NCBI RefSeq assembly: GCF_039634365.2
Contig: NZ_CP155079.2
Coordinates: 5,146,001-5,210,000 of the forward strand
Direction: 5' to 3'
DNA: 64,000 bases
From: Mucilaginibacter sp. PAMB04168
GTDB taxonomy: Bacteria > Bacteroidota > Bacteroidia > Sphingobacteriales > Sphingobacteriaceae
The translations under genes were made by a program, and so were the position numbers. The first letter of the stretch is position 1; each line of letters starts with the position of its first letter. The notes beneath the pieces were generated by a model. It saw nothing but the letters and a program-made list of their open reading frames with translations, did not search any database and was not told where the DNA came from. Shown piece by piece: positions 52,502 through 62,045 of the stretch.

Positions 52502-53002
52502 ATGCCGTTATTTTAAGCCTTATCAATGATATTTGTTCCTAAATGCTAAATAGGTAACCGAATAGGTAACCGAACATTTTAGTTTACTTTGATTGAGTTT
52601 GAAAGAACTGATATAAAGTTATATAAAAGACATCATTTTTGCAAAATCAAATAACAAAGTATGTAGCCTACGAAGTTCAACTATTTATTATTATCATGAT
52701 TTACTGTTCCTAATATACTTTTTCTCGTCGGCTGTCGACTTAGAAAGATTATATGTATATCACTACTTTGTGAGATTGGTTAGGCGAATGACCTAGGGAA
52801 GCTTATTATTATCACCCTTTGCATTACTTGCTTCTTATTATATAGGAACAATTATTAAGTGCAATAATTTAAATAATTAAAGATCTTGAGATATAGTATT
52901 TAATAAGTTGTCTGCTTACGGCTCTATGCATTTATAACACAAATTTTTGATGTTGACTAATTAATCGGCTTTTACAATCATTAATTCGGAAATTACGAAC
53001 CT

Positions 53003-53323
53003 CTATTTATGGACAGCAAAATTTGTAAAATAGTCGCTGAAGTGAATGAGTAACATTTCGGTAAAGCGACCGACATAATATTTTTTGGCAGCCGCATCTT
53101 CATTCTGTTCTTTCCATTTTACTGCAACAATTTCTAATTTATCATCATAAACGTCAAAGCTTAATAGCGCACGATCTGCCCATTGACCTGTATGTGTCAA
53201 ATAATCAATTTTATTTGTGCCTGTTCGGATTTGCCAAGTCGGTAATTCCCCATCACCGACAGCTCTAATAATGTCGTCTCTAAGATCGGAGCCTTCGCTA
53301 GTGCGGATAATAATTTTAGGCAT
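53003..53323 (-). CDS. Hypothetical protein
   Basis: 106 residues, acidic, soluble, starting MPKIIIRTSEGSDLRDDI. It contains a predicted beta meander (LLSFDVYDDKLEIVAVKW). It may be a small accessory of the adjacent nuclease gene, 78 bp away on the same strand. Family not recognised. Confidence 0.6.
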   Translation of the reverse strand: MPKIIIRTSEGSDLRDDIIRAVGDGELPTWQIRTGTNKIDYLTHTGQWADRALLSFDVYDDKLEIVAVKWKEQNEDAAAKKYYVGRFTEMLLIHFSDYFTNFAVHK

Positions 53324-53401
53324 GTTTTGTTTGCAATTTAACCAAAGCTAATTAATTTTAAACAGACTACAAATCCATTAAACAGCTGCACAAAGTACCT
53401 T

Positions 53402-54412
53402 TCAAAGCAAGTTCCAAACGAGTTCAGGATGCTCATCGCTAAATCGCTTGACTGCAGCGAAAGATGCAGCAAACCATGCCTCAATCTGTTCTTCCATTAG
53501 CTCTGCACTCACAAAATCTGAAAGCGGCTTATAAATGCCTAACCAATTTTTCCCATTGTTAGCGAACTCGGTACTCCTAAGCGCCTGCTGAAACAGCTTG
53601 AGGCTGGAATTTTTGTCGTTTACCCAGATCCAAACTTTCAGTTGCACTGTTTCATCAAAGTCGAATCCAACACCCAGTTCTGCATAGCCTTCTCCAAAGA
53701 TGCTATCTGCATGGAAAACAAAACGCGAGTTATTAGTCAATTGATGGAGGTTGTTAGAATCCTTGATCTTAGCTAACGGAAAAAATTGGTGAAACAAGGG
53801 CCGCAGTTTAGCCAGATATCGGTCCATTTTCTTAGCAACTGTGGGCAAGCCTTGTAAGGTCATTAAGTCCGTTATTGTAAAATTCATTTCATCACTCATA
53901 TCATGTTTTTTTAAGAACCCTAAGTAATCACGGATCAGATCTGAATCTGTCTGATGCGATACCAAAAATCGGTATACATCCGCCCAGCGGAATTGCTGAA
54001 AGCTATGCGCTGTAGCCGATTTGAGATCGTAATATTTAGTGCAATAGCGTAAATAAGTGTTCAGGTCAGCATCTGCTTCAGCCAGGTGGCTCAAAACCCT
54101 CGAATAACGCTCCAGTTGAACGTACCCTTCACGTGACTCTACCTTGTGTTCTACAAAGCAGATCAAGCCTTGACCTCTAACGACTAGGTCTACCCGGCAA
54201 TCCGGAAATTTATCATCTAACAAATCATAGCACTCTTGTGTGCTGAAGGTAAACCCGTTGCCGGGAATCTTAAGAACAGTATTTACAAAAGCATCACCGA
54301 GCGCAATATCAGCAGATAAAATACCTGCCAGGATCTCCGTCGTGAAATCTTCCAATGGGGTACGAATCATATTCGTACGATACAGACGAAGTAATCGAGA
54401 AAATATATTCAC
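53402..54412 (-). CDS. PD-(D/E)XK nuclease-like protein
   Basis: 336 residues. Near residues 70-100 the sequence FPDCRVDLVVRGQGLICFVEHKVES fits the PD-(D/E)XK core: Asp in DCRVDLV, then Glu-His-Lys as E-x-K. The upstream helix (TEILAGILSADIALGDAFVN) is typical of the PDDEXK_4 family. The C-terminal part (about 200-330) is an alpha/beta domain shared by these proteins. They are common in defence islands, though biological roles are mostly unknown. It is 69 bp downstream of the helicase gene on the same strand, so the two may form one system. Confidence 0.8.
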   Translation of the reverse strand: MNIFSRLLRLYRTNMIRTPLEDFTTEILAGILSADIALGDAFVNTVLKIPGNGFTFSTQECYDLLDDKFPDCRVDLVVRGQGLICFVEHKVESREGYVQLERYSRVLSHLAEADADLNTYLRYCTKYYDLKSATAHSFQQFRWADVYRFLVSHQTDSDLIRDYLGFLKKHDMSDEMNFTITDLMTLQGLPTVAKKMDRYLAKLRPLFHQFFPLAKIKDSNNLHQLTNNSRFVFHADSIFGEGYAELGVGFDFDETVQLKVWIWVNDKNSSLKLFQQALRSTEFANNGKNWLGIYKPLSDFVSAELMEEQIEAWFAASFAAVKRFSDEHPELVWNLL

Positions 54413-54481
54413 TTTGATGCTTATTATAAATCAGTAACGCTGCTATGTTTTACAGACAAGGTTTTTAAGCTGTTATGCTAA

Positions 54482-57400
54482 TCAGGCACTTCCAATTACT
54501 TTTAAACTAATATCAGCGAATTCCTTGATAAATGTTTGCGTTACCCCCAGTAAAGTGAGTATCTCATCGGATACAGTGGCTTTGGAAAGCGCCGGTTGTA
54601 CAATATAGATCTCAAACTCAACCGGAATTTCATTTTTCATAACGCTTTCCAGCTTAGCCAAGTCCGCCTTACTCCCCTTTTCTAAGCGGCTCCGGGTTGA
54701 CCCATTCCTGGTCTTCGTTTCCCGTCTGAGTAAGTGACCGATGAAATCTTTACCTCCCTTATGCTTCCAGTGAACAGACTTTTGTGCCTGTCCGCAAACT
54801 TCATAGAAGTTAGTGATCTGGTTGCTGGTATTACCTCCGGCGGCATACTTCAGGTGATAGAGCTTGATCTGAATCTTATCATGCTCCTGTTTGATGGCAA
54901 TCACATCAGCTATCTCTCCTGAATAATCATCATCATATACAAATTCAAAATGCTGAGCCTTCAGTTCCTGGATAACTTTATATTGGATGGAATCGGTTTT
55001 TAGCGGATGCACATGCTGAGACTCGTTGGCCAGGTTTACGCCTGTCCAATCCCACGTAAGAATATCTGCTTTGGCGAACAGCCCGATCTGCTGCTTTAGT
55101 TCAACAAATTCGTTACCGGTAAGTGCAGACCCGTCCGCAAACCAGATCGTTGGGATGTATTTGGAGAAGAAAGCATCTGCAGGAATATTCTGGCTCCCAA
55201 ATTCCACGGTAACATCATCTGGGGTCAGCTTTATTATTTTAAAATCCGCATACTCATCATCTCCTGATTTGGTTTTGAACAGCTGCATCTCGAATGTCGC
55301 CTTTCGATCTTCAGCTGATAGGGAGAACTTCAGCGGTCCGCCTGCTTTAGGTTCAGTCAGGCATAACTCAATGGATGACATATCATAGCGGAAACCGTTG
55401 ATATAAAACCGATACTTAGTTTCTGTTTCCAGGTACATATCCACGTCCCAGTCGATCCAAACCGGAAACCGGTTAGGCACCTCCGTTACTAGTTCTGGGA
55501 TTAGAGTCTCTTTTAGAATTTGATTAGGATCGATTGTTTCGTCGATCAGTTTTTTTCCCATTGCTTTGCACCAATCCCGGTACGACTTGAGGTCACCTTT
55601 CAATTTTGTCCAAATGCGGCCTTTATAAGATGCACCAACATTCACCGCCTCTCCGGCTTCATAACCATTACCCATCACAAAAGCCTTCTCACCGCGTTCT
55701 TTCTCGGCTAAAGATAGTGCTTCGCCAACATCACTGCCGACCATCATGCGGAAGCGGATATTCTTGCCGAGGAACTGCCGTAAGCCAACATTCTGCAATT
55801 TAACCCGCTTGATATTGTAAAAGGATCGGAATACATTGATGCCTCTGACCATTTCAGCATTATCTCCAATGATTGCCTTGGCTAATCCGTCGTAAAGGCT
55901 GCCGTTATCTGAGCTGTTAATAAATAACAGGTTTGTTTGGGTATCCCAAAAGATGACGATCATGTCCCACTGCACATCATAGAAATCTTTGTGTTTGATC
56001 CACTCTACCGACTGCTGTCGTCCGGTAATAATGACCAGTACTTTCTCTTTTTCATTCAGTTTGTGGAATTTAAAATCAAATTCTTCATACCCTTTAATAC
56101 CCGTATGGAAGTTTGATGGGAACCACCCTTCGGTTTTATTTTTATAAGCTACTGTACTTAGTTTGGCCACAATGTTTTGAAAGGGAATGTTGAGCTCGCT
56201 CAGATTTTGAAAACCCTCCATGAAATCCTTGAATTCAACTTGCTCGTTGATGCGTTCATAACTGGTGTCGGAAAGTATTTCATTCCAGTCCGCATCTTCT
56301 GCGTAGAGTTCTTCCAGCTCTGCCCTCACATTCAAGTCTGCTATGTTGGCGATGAATGACGCTTCCCCCAGTTCTTCATCATATTTCGTACGCGTAAACC
56401 GGCCAGCAAACTGTAACGTGATAGGCAAGCTACGGCGAATGTCATGGAAAGCAGCGACTTTGAGTTCCGGCAGGTCAAATCCTTCACCCAACATATCTAC
56501 GCAGACAATTATTTTAGCTTCCTTCTTAAGAATTTGTTCATAGACCGCGGCAAAATTGGGGGAACCGGAATAAATAAACACAGGCTTCAGATCTGCTTCA
56601 CCTTCATAGAGTTTAAATATTTTCTCTGCTCTGGCCTTGGTGGCACAGCGGGCCATCAGTATATGATTAAAGCCATTCTGATGATCCTCACGAAGTCGTT
56701 TAACCGCCAGGTGAGCTATTTGCTGATCCGCTTTATCACCGTCATATTCGCGAACCGCTATAAATTTGATTTTTTTATAATACCCTTGTTGCTGGGCCAA
56801 TTTCAAAGGAAAATTTGATATGATCTTACCATCGAGCCGCTGGCCATCATTTCGGAACGGTGTTGCCGTAAACTGAACAGCTTTTACGTCCGGAAAATGC
56901 TTTCGAAACGTATCCCAGGTATGTGCCTTCACGTGATGCGCCTCGTCAATAAATATGTGGCTAAATAGTTCAGCAATCTGCTTTTGATCATCGATGGATT
57001 GAGCTGTTAACCAAGCCATCGTGGTTACCACCACATTGCAGCGATTCAAGAATTCAGTCATTTCTGCGCTAGTTCTGAAACGGTTCTTGATAACCCCAAC
57101 CAAGGGATACAGGCAATCTTCACTGACAACTCCAAATTGTTTCAATAAGCCGAGCGATATAAATTTAGCAGCGATCTGCTCCCGTAACGAATCAGATGGG
57201 ACAGTGACCAGTAATCGCTCGCATTTAAAAGCCACCAGAGCCGAAAGCATAGTTTCTGTTTTACCAGTACCGGTTGGCATGACCACGGTGCCGCCCTCCA
57301 TCGGCATCCTGAGATGCCCCATCAACGAATGCAAGGCGGATAGCTGGGGAGCCCGCAATCCCGGCTCTGCAAGTGCAGGATCTTCTTCCTTATATGCAAA

Positions 57401-57736
57401 ACTGTTTTTCCAGGATCCAATGACATCAACTCGAGTATGTTCTTTTAACTTAGGATGCCTAATCCAATTTTTTAATTGAACAGTAGCGTTCTCTAATTTT
57501 GATTTTTTCGGAATAATGTTCGTCCGGATAGCATAAGTGCAGTCGTCAGGAAGTGCCTCTGGTTTACTGGTTAGATAAAGTTCTTGTGACCCAAATTCAA
57601 TAACTGTGTGGTGCGTACCCGTTATTTTAACGCTCAATTCAAGGTCTTGAGACGGAGTTATTAATTGAATGATTTCGTTTTTACTACCGCTCGCTTTATA
57701 AAGAGTCTTTACCAGTGAAGGAATTTGTAAGGTCAT
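54482..57736 (-). CDS. Superfamily 2 helicase with C-terminal nuclease-like domain
   Basis: 1084 residues. SF2 motifs: Walker A MPTGTGKTET (about 153-162), DEAH box in FIDEAHHVKAH, motif III-like TATPFRND, and motif VI in QFAGRFTRT. Residues about 500-950 are unassigned. The C-terminal part (about 930-1070) contains DDDYSGEIADVIAI followed by IQIKLYHLKYA, which resembles the D...E-x-K core of a restriction-like nuclease, with Lys in the LYHLKY strand. Such helicase-nuclease proteins occur in phage-defence islands. It is not a type I or III restriction subunit by domain order, and no methylase is nearby. Two downstream genes (nuclease and a small protein) may be partners. Confidence 0.85.
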   Translation of the reverse strand: MTLQIPSLVKTLYKASGSKNEIIQLITPSQDLELSVKITGTHHTVIEFGSQELYLTSKPEALPDDCTYAIRTNIIPKKSKLENATVQLKNWIRHPKLKEHTRVDVIGSWKNSFAYKEEDPALAEPGLRAPQLSALHSLMGHLRMPMEGGTVVMPTGTGKTETMLSALVAFKCERLLVTVPSDSLREQIAAKFISLGLLKQFGVVSEDCLYPLVGVIKNRFRTSAEMTEFLNRCNVVVTTMAWLTAQSIDDQKQIAELFSHIFIDEAHHVKAHTWDTFRKHFPDVKAVQFTATPFRNDGQRLDGKIISNFPLKLAQQQGYYKKIKFIAVREYDGDKADQQIAHLAVKRLREDHQNGFNHILMARCATKARAEKIFKLYEGEADLKPVFIYSGSPNFAAVYEQILKKEAKIIVCVDMLGEGFDLPELKVAAFHDIRRSLPITLQFAGRFTRTKYDEELGEASFIANIADLNVRAELEELYAEDADWNEILSDTSYERINEQVEFKDFMEGFQNLSELNIPFQNIVAKLSTVAYKNKTEGWFPSNFHTGIKGYEEFDFKFHKLNEKEKVLVIITGRQQSVEWIKHKDFYDVQWDMIVIFWDTQTNLLFINSSDNGSLYDGLAKAIIGDNAEMVRGINVFRSFYNIKRVKLQNVGLRQFLGKNIRFRMMVGSDVGEALSLAEKERGEKAFVMGNGYEAGEAVNVGASYKGRIWTKLKGDLKSYRDWCKAMGKKLIDETIDPNQILKETLIPELVTEVPNRFPVWIDWDVDMYLETETKYRFYINGFRYDMSSIELCLTEPKAGGPLKFSLSAEDRKATFEMQLFKTKSGDDEYADFKIIKLTPDDVTVEFGSQNIPADAFFSKYIPTIWFADGSALTGNEFVELKQQIGLFAKADILTWDWTGVNLANESQHVHPLKTDSIQYKVIQELKAQHFEFVYDDDYSGEIADVIAIKQEHDKIQIKLYHLKYAAGGNTSNQITNFYEVCGQAQKSVHWKHKGGKDFIGHLLRRETKTRNGSTRSRLEKGSKADLAKLESVMKNEIPVEFEIYIVQPALSKATVSDEILTLLGVTQTFIKEFADISLKVIGSA

Positions 57737-58017
57737 TAGATAGATTTAGCTTAGGTTATTTTTTGAAATTGAATTATGAAACTTAACAAAATGCGTTTTG
57801 GAATGCGTAAACTTATTAGCGGAAAAGTTGCAACCCGGCAATGTAACAACACTCATCCAATTTAGTAAGATCATGAAAATCACCTTCCAATCGTCTAATA
57901 AGTATAATTTATATATACTGCTAGTAGCCAATCAATGTGTATGATACAGAAAGTTTTTTGATGACAGGTACTACATGCTTTGAAAAGTTTTCATTCACTG
58001 ATAATCGCTCATTCTGC

Positions 58018-58236
58018 TTAATTACACTTACATGCTAATCGTTCAACATATTCCTTATTACCTCCGGAGCTGATGTAATAGCAGCCTCCTTGGGTACCTA
58101 GATAAAGTTGTTGTCCGCTCTTGTAGGTACCGCATCTTGAATCTCCGGTTGACGTTGAAGGCTTACTTCCGTCTGATTTTGAACAATTGAAATTTAAGCA
58201 TGCCAAAAACAGTAAGGCGGTAATAAATTTTTTCAT
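58018..58236 (-). CDS. Small Cys-rich lipoprotein
   Basis: 72 residues from MKKFITALLFLACLNFNCSKSDG; the upstream Met at 58326 is not needed. A lipoprotein signal ends at the Cys of NCSK. The mature part, SRCGTYKSGQQLYLGTQGG and CYYISSGGNKEYVERLACKC, holds four Cys and a GGCYY-x-S-x-G-N-K-x-Y-V core like that of small basic adaptor domains such as the PBCV type. It is surface- or periplasm-facing. Distal to the Hsp70-like operon but on the same strand, 160 bp away. Confidence 0.7.
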   Translation of the reverse strand: MKKFITALLFLACLNFNCSKSDGSKPSTSTGDSRCGTYKSGQQLYLGTQGGCYYISSGGNKEYVERLACKCN

Positions 58237-58395
58237 GAATTGCTTTGTGCTTGTAAACGAATCAAATTTATATTGCTTTATTGTAATAAAACTACGGGAA
58301 ACCGTATTGCCCTCTAGACACGGCAAAATAGCAGATATCGGTTTTTGATGATTTCTTTAAACCGCAACTGATTGGTAAGGAGCAACTGTTATGTA

Positions 58396-59295
58396 CTAAA
58401 GCTTCGTATAAGAAATTACCGGGACAAGCCTCGTTACAGCGGTGGAGTTTATTATATTTTTTTTACCGGTGTAAACTGATTTAATAATTAACTGAATGGT
58501 GTCACCCTTCTGAAGTTCAACTGGATCTATGGATAGGTCTTCTTCCTGGCCATAAAGGTCACTTGCAATTAATTCACCTACCGTATTGCTATTATGAAGG
58601 ACTACAATATTCTTTATCCGGTTAAAGCTGTTCCACTTAAACAGGGTTTTGTTATACCCATTTTTGATCTTAAAACCTGTAAGCATCAATCGGGGCAATT
58701 CATCAGCGCCCTCTTTATTGAAAACAAAAGATACATAATTGGTATCTGCAGACGAGCGGAACATCCATGCGGTATCATCCAAACTATCCAATAGATTGTC
58801 TGCCGTGTAACTATAGGTTAGATAAGCTGGCAGTGGCTCGCTGGAGGTAACGGAAACCCACGGCGTGGCCAATCTAGATTCCCGTGTTTGAACTTCTGCT
58901 TCCGCCTTGACCGGTTTGTTTACCGATACCGCCACTTGTATAAATATAGCCAGGATTGCCAGGGTCACCCAGGTGATCTTCATATTAAGGTGGAATTTTT
59001 TCCTGGCTACCCAACTCCCGCAAACCAAACCGGCGAAGACGCCTAAGATTGCCCACATCAGTGCAGGCGGAGTCGCTTTGCTAAACATTAAGGCATTTTC
59101 TAGGAAAAGAAAAACGGATACCGCGACGTACCCGAGCGGTCTGTTAATGATGATCAAAACAATAATTACAAACACGATCCAACCTGCAGCCTTGTTGTTT
59201 TTTTGTGGCTGTGGAAGTGCATTACCAGTTTTAAATTGCGGTTTGGCAGGTCTGATGGTCTTACTGTAGGCTGACGCCGGGGGTGTATACTTCAT
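58396..59295 (-). CDS. Membrane protein with NADase-type glycan-binding domain
   Basis: 299 residues from MKYTPPASAYSK; the longer frame start at 59325 would overlap the upstream stop. The N-terminal cytoplasmic tail is followed by about three membrane helices (residues about 45-145). The extracytoplasmic part, about 165-299, reads YTADNLLDSLDDTAWMF, LTGFKIKNGYNK and IIKSVYTGKKNIINSTAVTRL. It matches the discoidin-like NADase-type glycan-binding domain (N-L-L-D...T-A-W, G-x-x-I-x-N-G-Y, I-x-x-V-Y-x-G). It probably senses or binds a surface ligand. The gene starts within 27 bp of the preceding one and is in the Hsp70-like operon. Confidence 0.75.
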   Translation of the reverse strand: MKYTPPASAYSKTIRPAKPQFKTGNALPQPQKNNKAAGWIVFVIIVLIIINRPLGYVAVSVFLFLENALMFSKATPPALMWAILGVFAGLVCGSWVARKKFHLNMKITWVTLAILAIFIQVAVSVNKPVKAEAEVQTRESRLATPWVSVTSSEPLPAYLTYSYTADNLLDSLDDTAWMFRSSADTNYVSFVFNKEGADELPRLMLTGFKIKNGYNKTLFKWNSFNRIKNIVVLHNSNTVGELIASDLYGQEEDLSIDPVELQKGDTIQLIIKSVYTGKKNIINSTAVTRLVPVISYTKL

Positions 59296-59321
59296 ATGAT
59301 CTAGATAAAGAATGCTAACGA

Positions 59322-60809
59322 TCAAATTTTCTCGGTTCTTTTAATAATCCGCATGGCTAAGAATACTCCTCCGAATAACAAAAAGGCAGCAAATACAAAG
59401 GCCAGATAATTGTGAGGTAGCCCATAAGAAAGCGTATTAAATCCGAGGTGGATGCTCAGCCATCCGGGAGATTGTATCAGGGCTGCGAGAATGAACCTAA
59501 TGATCATAAAGTAGACCGCACCGATGCCTGCATACTTCATCAGCGTAGTAGCAACAGCTCTGCGGGGGTAAACTGCCATTAAACGGACCGGTATGAATAA
59601 TTCTGCATCAATTGAAGTAACGACCAGTTCTGTTTGATATACTTGTCCTTTGACCAGTTTTATGGAATCAATTTCAAGAAAAATGGGTAACGATACTTCC
59701 TGCTTAAAACTATTAAACTGAATTTCGCTTTGATTGATGCCTACACCTTCAATTGTGTCTTTCAAACTTATCTGGCATTTAAGAACACCGGTATGTCGAA
59801 GCTGGATTACAACCGCATGCTGAAGAGGCTTTGATGCCTCCAGCTTGGTTAAATCTATTTCCTTGGTCTCTGACAGCAATTGTACCTGATCTACCGAGGG
59901 GTCAATAATTCGAATGAGGCGCTGTACGGCCGCTTGTTTCTTGTCCCGGCTGTTCAGACCTTCGTAATTCGAAATTATTTTTAACGCATCGTTCAATTCC
60001 ACTGTCCAAGCACTTCTTCTAATTGACTCAAACCAGACTTGTAATTGCTTATTCTTAATGAAAAGATAAAAGTGCTCCCTAAACTCGAAATCCGTCTGTA
60101 GTAATGTCACCAACGCTGACGGATCCTTCACTAAGCGTTCGCCAAAATAGATCGGATATTTTGGATCGACCTTGAACGCAAACCTGAGAAAATCATTATA
60201 CTCCTGACCTTCGTCAAGCGCACCAGCCAGGTCTGGGGCAGTCTCTTCAATCCATATTTGTAAGTAGCCGGCTGTAAATTGAGCGGCAACGCGTTCGTAA
60301 AAAGCATAGTCATTATAGGCAATATTAAGTAGAGCCTTCACGTTCTCTGCCTTGGCCTGTCCGATCCTATACGGCAAGGTCGGGTTAAGGTGATAGCTTA
60401 GGCGAAGATACCTTCTGCTGATGACCGTCTCCTTATTCAAAATATCGATCAGTTCCATGGTTTGATCGGTATCTACCAGCTTTCGGACATCCTCCTTGAA
60501 CAGGATAGCATCTTCCAGATACGCTTCACTTTTGACGGGATGGTCAAAAAGGACCTCACCAAATTTTCTGAGGGAATAACATTTAAAACCAAAAACGATC
60601 GTAAAAGCACCAGAGGTTGGTTCGACATATCCAGAATAGCTTTTAAATGCCTGTACCAGAATTTGCTTTCTGAACTGGTCTTCTGACAGGCCTAACCTTT
60701 CACAATCCTGTACGAACAAACCAAAATAAGGGTAATCCTCAGCACCCTGCTGCCGGTTGATCACCTCCAGCACCTGGCTGGAAAAGATCTTGCTTTCCTC
60801 CTGCGTCAT
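59322..60809 (-). CDS. Membrane protein of the Hsp70-like operon, unknown family
   Basis: 495 residues. The N-terminal 260 residues are soluble and helical (QVLEVINRQQGAEDYPYFGLF at the start). Residues about 290-400 form one or two Ig-like beta-sandwich domains (VVIQLRHTGVLKCQISLKD, FLEIDSIKLVKGQVY). Two membrane helices lie at the C-terminus (AVYFMIIRFILAALI and YLAFVFAAFLLFGGVFLAM). The order suggests a cytoplasmic machine tethered to the membrane. It lies 2 bp from the upstream gene, and translational coupling is likely. Function unknown. Confidence 0.75.
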   Translation of the reverse strand: MTQEESKIFSSQVLEVINRQQGAEDYPYFGLFVQDCERLGLSEDQFRKQILVQAFKSYSGYVEPTSGAFTIVFGFKCYSLRKFGEVLFDHPVKSEAYLEDAILFKEDVRKLVDTDQTMELIDILNKETVISRRYLRLSYHLNPTLPYRIGQAKAENVKALLNIAYNDYAFYERVAAQFTAGYLQIWIEETAPDLAGALDEGQEYNDFLRFAFKVDPKYPIYFGERLVKDPSALVTLLQTDFEFREHFYLFIKNKQLQVWFESIRRSAWTVELNDALKIISNYEGLNSRDKKQAAVQRLIRIIDPSVDQVQLLSETKEIDLTKLEASKPLQHAVVIQLRHTGVLKCQISLKDTIEGVGINQSEIQFNSFKQEVSLPIFLEIDSIKLVKGQVYQTELVVTSIDAELFIPVRLMAVYPRRAVATTLMKYAGIGAVYFMIIRFILAALIQSPGWLSIHLGFNTLSYGLPHNYLAFVFAAFLLFGGVFLAMRIIKRTEKI

Positions 60810-60811
60810 AG

Positions 60812-62044
60812 TTACCGGAATTCAATAATTGCACGGTTGACAATCACCCAGCTTTGATCGGAATCTTTACTGAGCGTGCCCTTTTGAACAGTAACAATTC
60901 GGCTATTCGGTTGCACCTGGTTACGGATTTCGCAGGCGTTAGCCAAATATTCATAATTTTGTAAAGCATATTTCTGAGCCTTTAGATCTTCTGTTATAGC
61001 ATAAGTCGCCTGTTCACCCAAAAATTCTAACTGATAGGTTTGTTCTCCATTCTGCTGGTCCCGCATGATCGCTAAACTGAAACCACCATTTCGGGTATCA
61101 CTGTATTTGGCATATCTGATTACCGTAGCCGGAGCTTCTACCTCCGCTGAATGCTGCCCGCCATCCAGTGTTAAAGGAGGGAGGTCGCTCTTCCGCTCGA
61201 TTGGCCATTCAACTACTTTGCTCCCTGTAGAGGCAGCTTCCTGCAATCTGTCTTCCACCGACTTCATGAATTGCTCATGATCCTTCAGCATCTTTAACCT
61301 GAAAGTTTCCGTAGCTTCCTTTAATTCAACGATCCTCCTTTGGATACTACTGATATCTGGTTCATAATTAAACGTCCGTACTTCTTTCTGTTTGGATCGG
61401 GCAGGCTTTTTTGTCACGGCAAAGAAGCTAATGATGATTGCGATAGCACTCAGGGCAATGCTGAAATAAGGTGGTATATTTTCCATAAAACTGGTCTTTT
61501 GAATAGGTGATAAAGAGGATTGGAAACTTGTAGTCTCCGGAGCCATAGCTGATGACTCGGGAACTGTGTCGGCTTGGGGTAACTGGCTACTGTCAACCAT
61601 AACTGCCGATGGCTGCGATTTGTGAAGTACGGGTGTTGATTGTTGCTTACCCTGAACCGGCACATTAACGAGCGTAACCATGGCATGTTCATATGCAGGG
61701 AATCCAGGTAACTTTAGACGGTAGGCCTTGGCTTGAGGCGAAATGATATCTTTCCAGATGAGCGCTTTGAGCTGCTGGAGGTCTTCCTTATCCTTAACGG
61801 TCTTTTGTCTCCACTTCCGTACTTTCTCAACAATCCCTTGAAATTTTTTATTGGCTAACTGGGACTCGAGACAAACGTAATTGTCACTGCTACAATTGAT
61901 TTTGTAATTTACATCAGCCGAAATCCTAATGTCTGTTACCAGAAATTTAGCGGATGTCTTAATCATTTCAAACTTGGTATGTTCCAGGTCTTGTCCCAGT
62001 AGTGCTATCGGCCATAACAATAGTAATAAAAGCGCTTTCTTCAT
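60812..62044 (-). CDS. Signal-peptide coiled-coil membrane protein of the Hsp70-like operon
   Basis: 410 residues from MKKALLLLLLWPIALLGQ; the upstream Met at 62080 overlaps the ATPase gene and is rejected. A signal peptide, a periplasmic part with two Cys (NCSSDNYVCLES) and a central membrane helix (YFSIALSAIAIIISFFAV, about 205-222) are followed by a coiled coil (about 245-290) and a C-terminal domain (about 310-410) in the cytoplasm. It starts 1 bp after the ATPase stop, so it is co-translated. It could link an outside signal to the Hsp70-like protein. Family not recognised. Confidence 0.75.
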   Translation of the reverse strand: MKKALLLLLLWPIALLGQDLEHTKFEMIKTSAKFLVTDIRISADVNYKINCSSDNYVCLESQLANKKFQGIVEKVRKWRQKTVKDKEDLQQLKALIWKDIISPQAKAYRLKLPGFPAYEHAMVTLVNVPVQGKQQSTPVLHKSQPSAVMVDSSQLPQADTVPESSAMAPETTSFQSSLSPIQKTSFMENIPPYFSIALSAIAIIISFFAVTKKPARSKQKEVRTFNYEPDISSIQRRIVELKEATETFRLKMLKDHEQFMKSVEDRLQEAASTGSKVVEWPIERKSDLPPLTLDGGQHSAEVEAPATVIRYAKYSDTRNGGFSLAIMRDQQNGEQTYQLEFLGEQATYAITEDLKAQKYALQNYEYLANACEIRNQVQPNSRIVTVQKGTLSKDSDQSWVIVNRAIIEFR

Positions 62045-62045
62045 G

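Larger units (their letters stand above)
52202..53002. other. 801-bp gene-free stretch holding att-like traces
   Basis: It contains three 12-nt repeats ATAGGTAACCGA (52368, and a tandem pair at 52550-52573), a hairpin at 52425-52455 and a tRNA 3'-end fragment at 52477-52501. The rest is AT-rich without coding potential. This is the expected look of a scar left by an integrated element, at the border between the RNA-repair island and the helicase/nuclease genes. Confidence 0.6.

Noticed and set aside
54482..57736. Hachiman or type III restriction system
   Set aside because: No DUF1837 (HamA) partner and no methylase are present; the domain order does not match either.
57746..57931. 61-residue gene upstream of the helicase
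   Set aside because: No start context and no similarity; probably chance in the promoter stretch.
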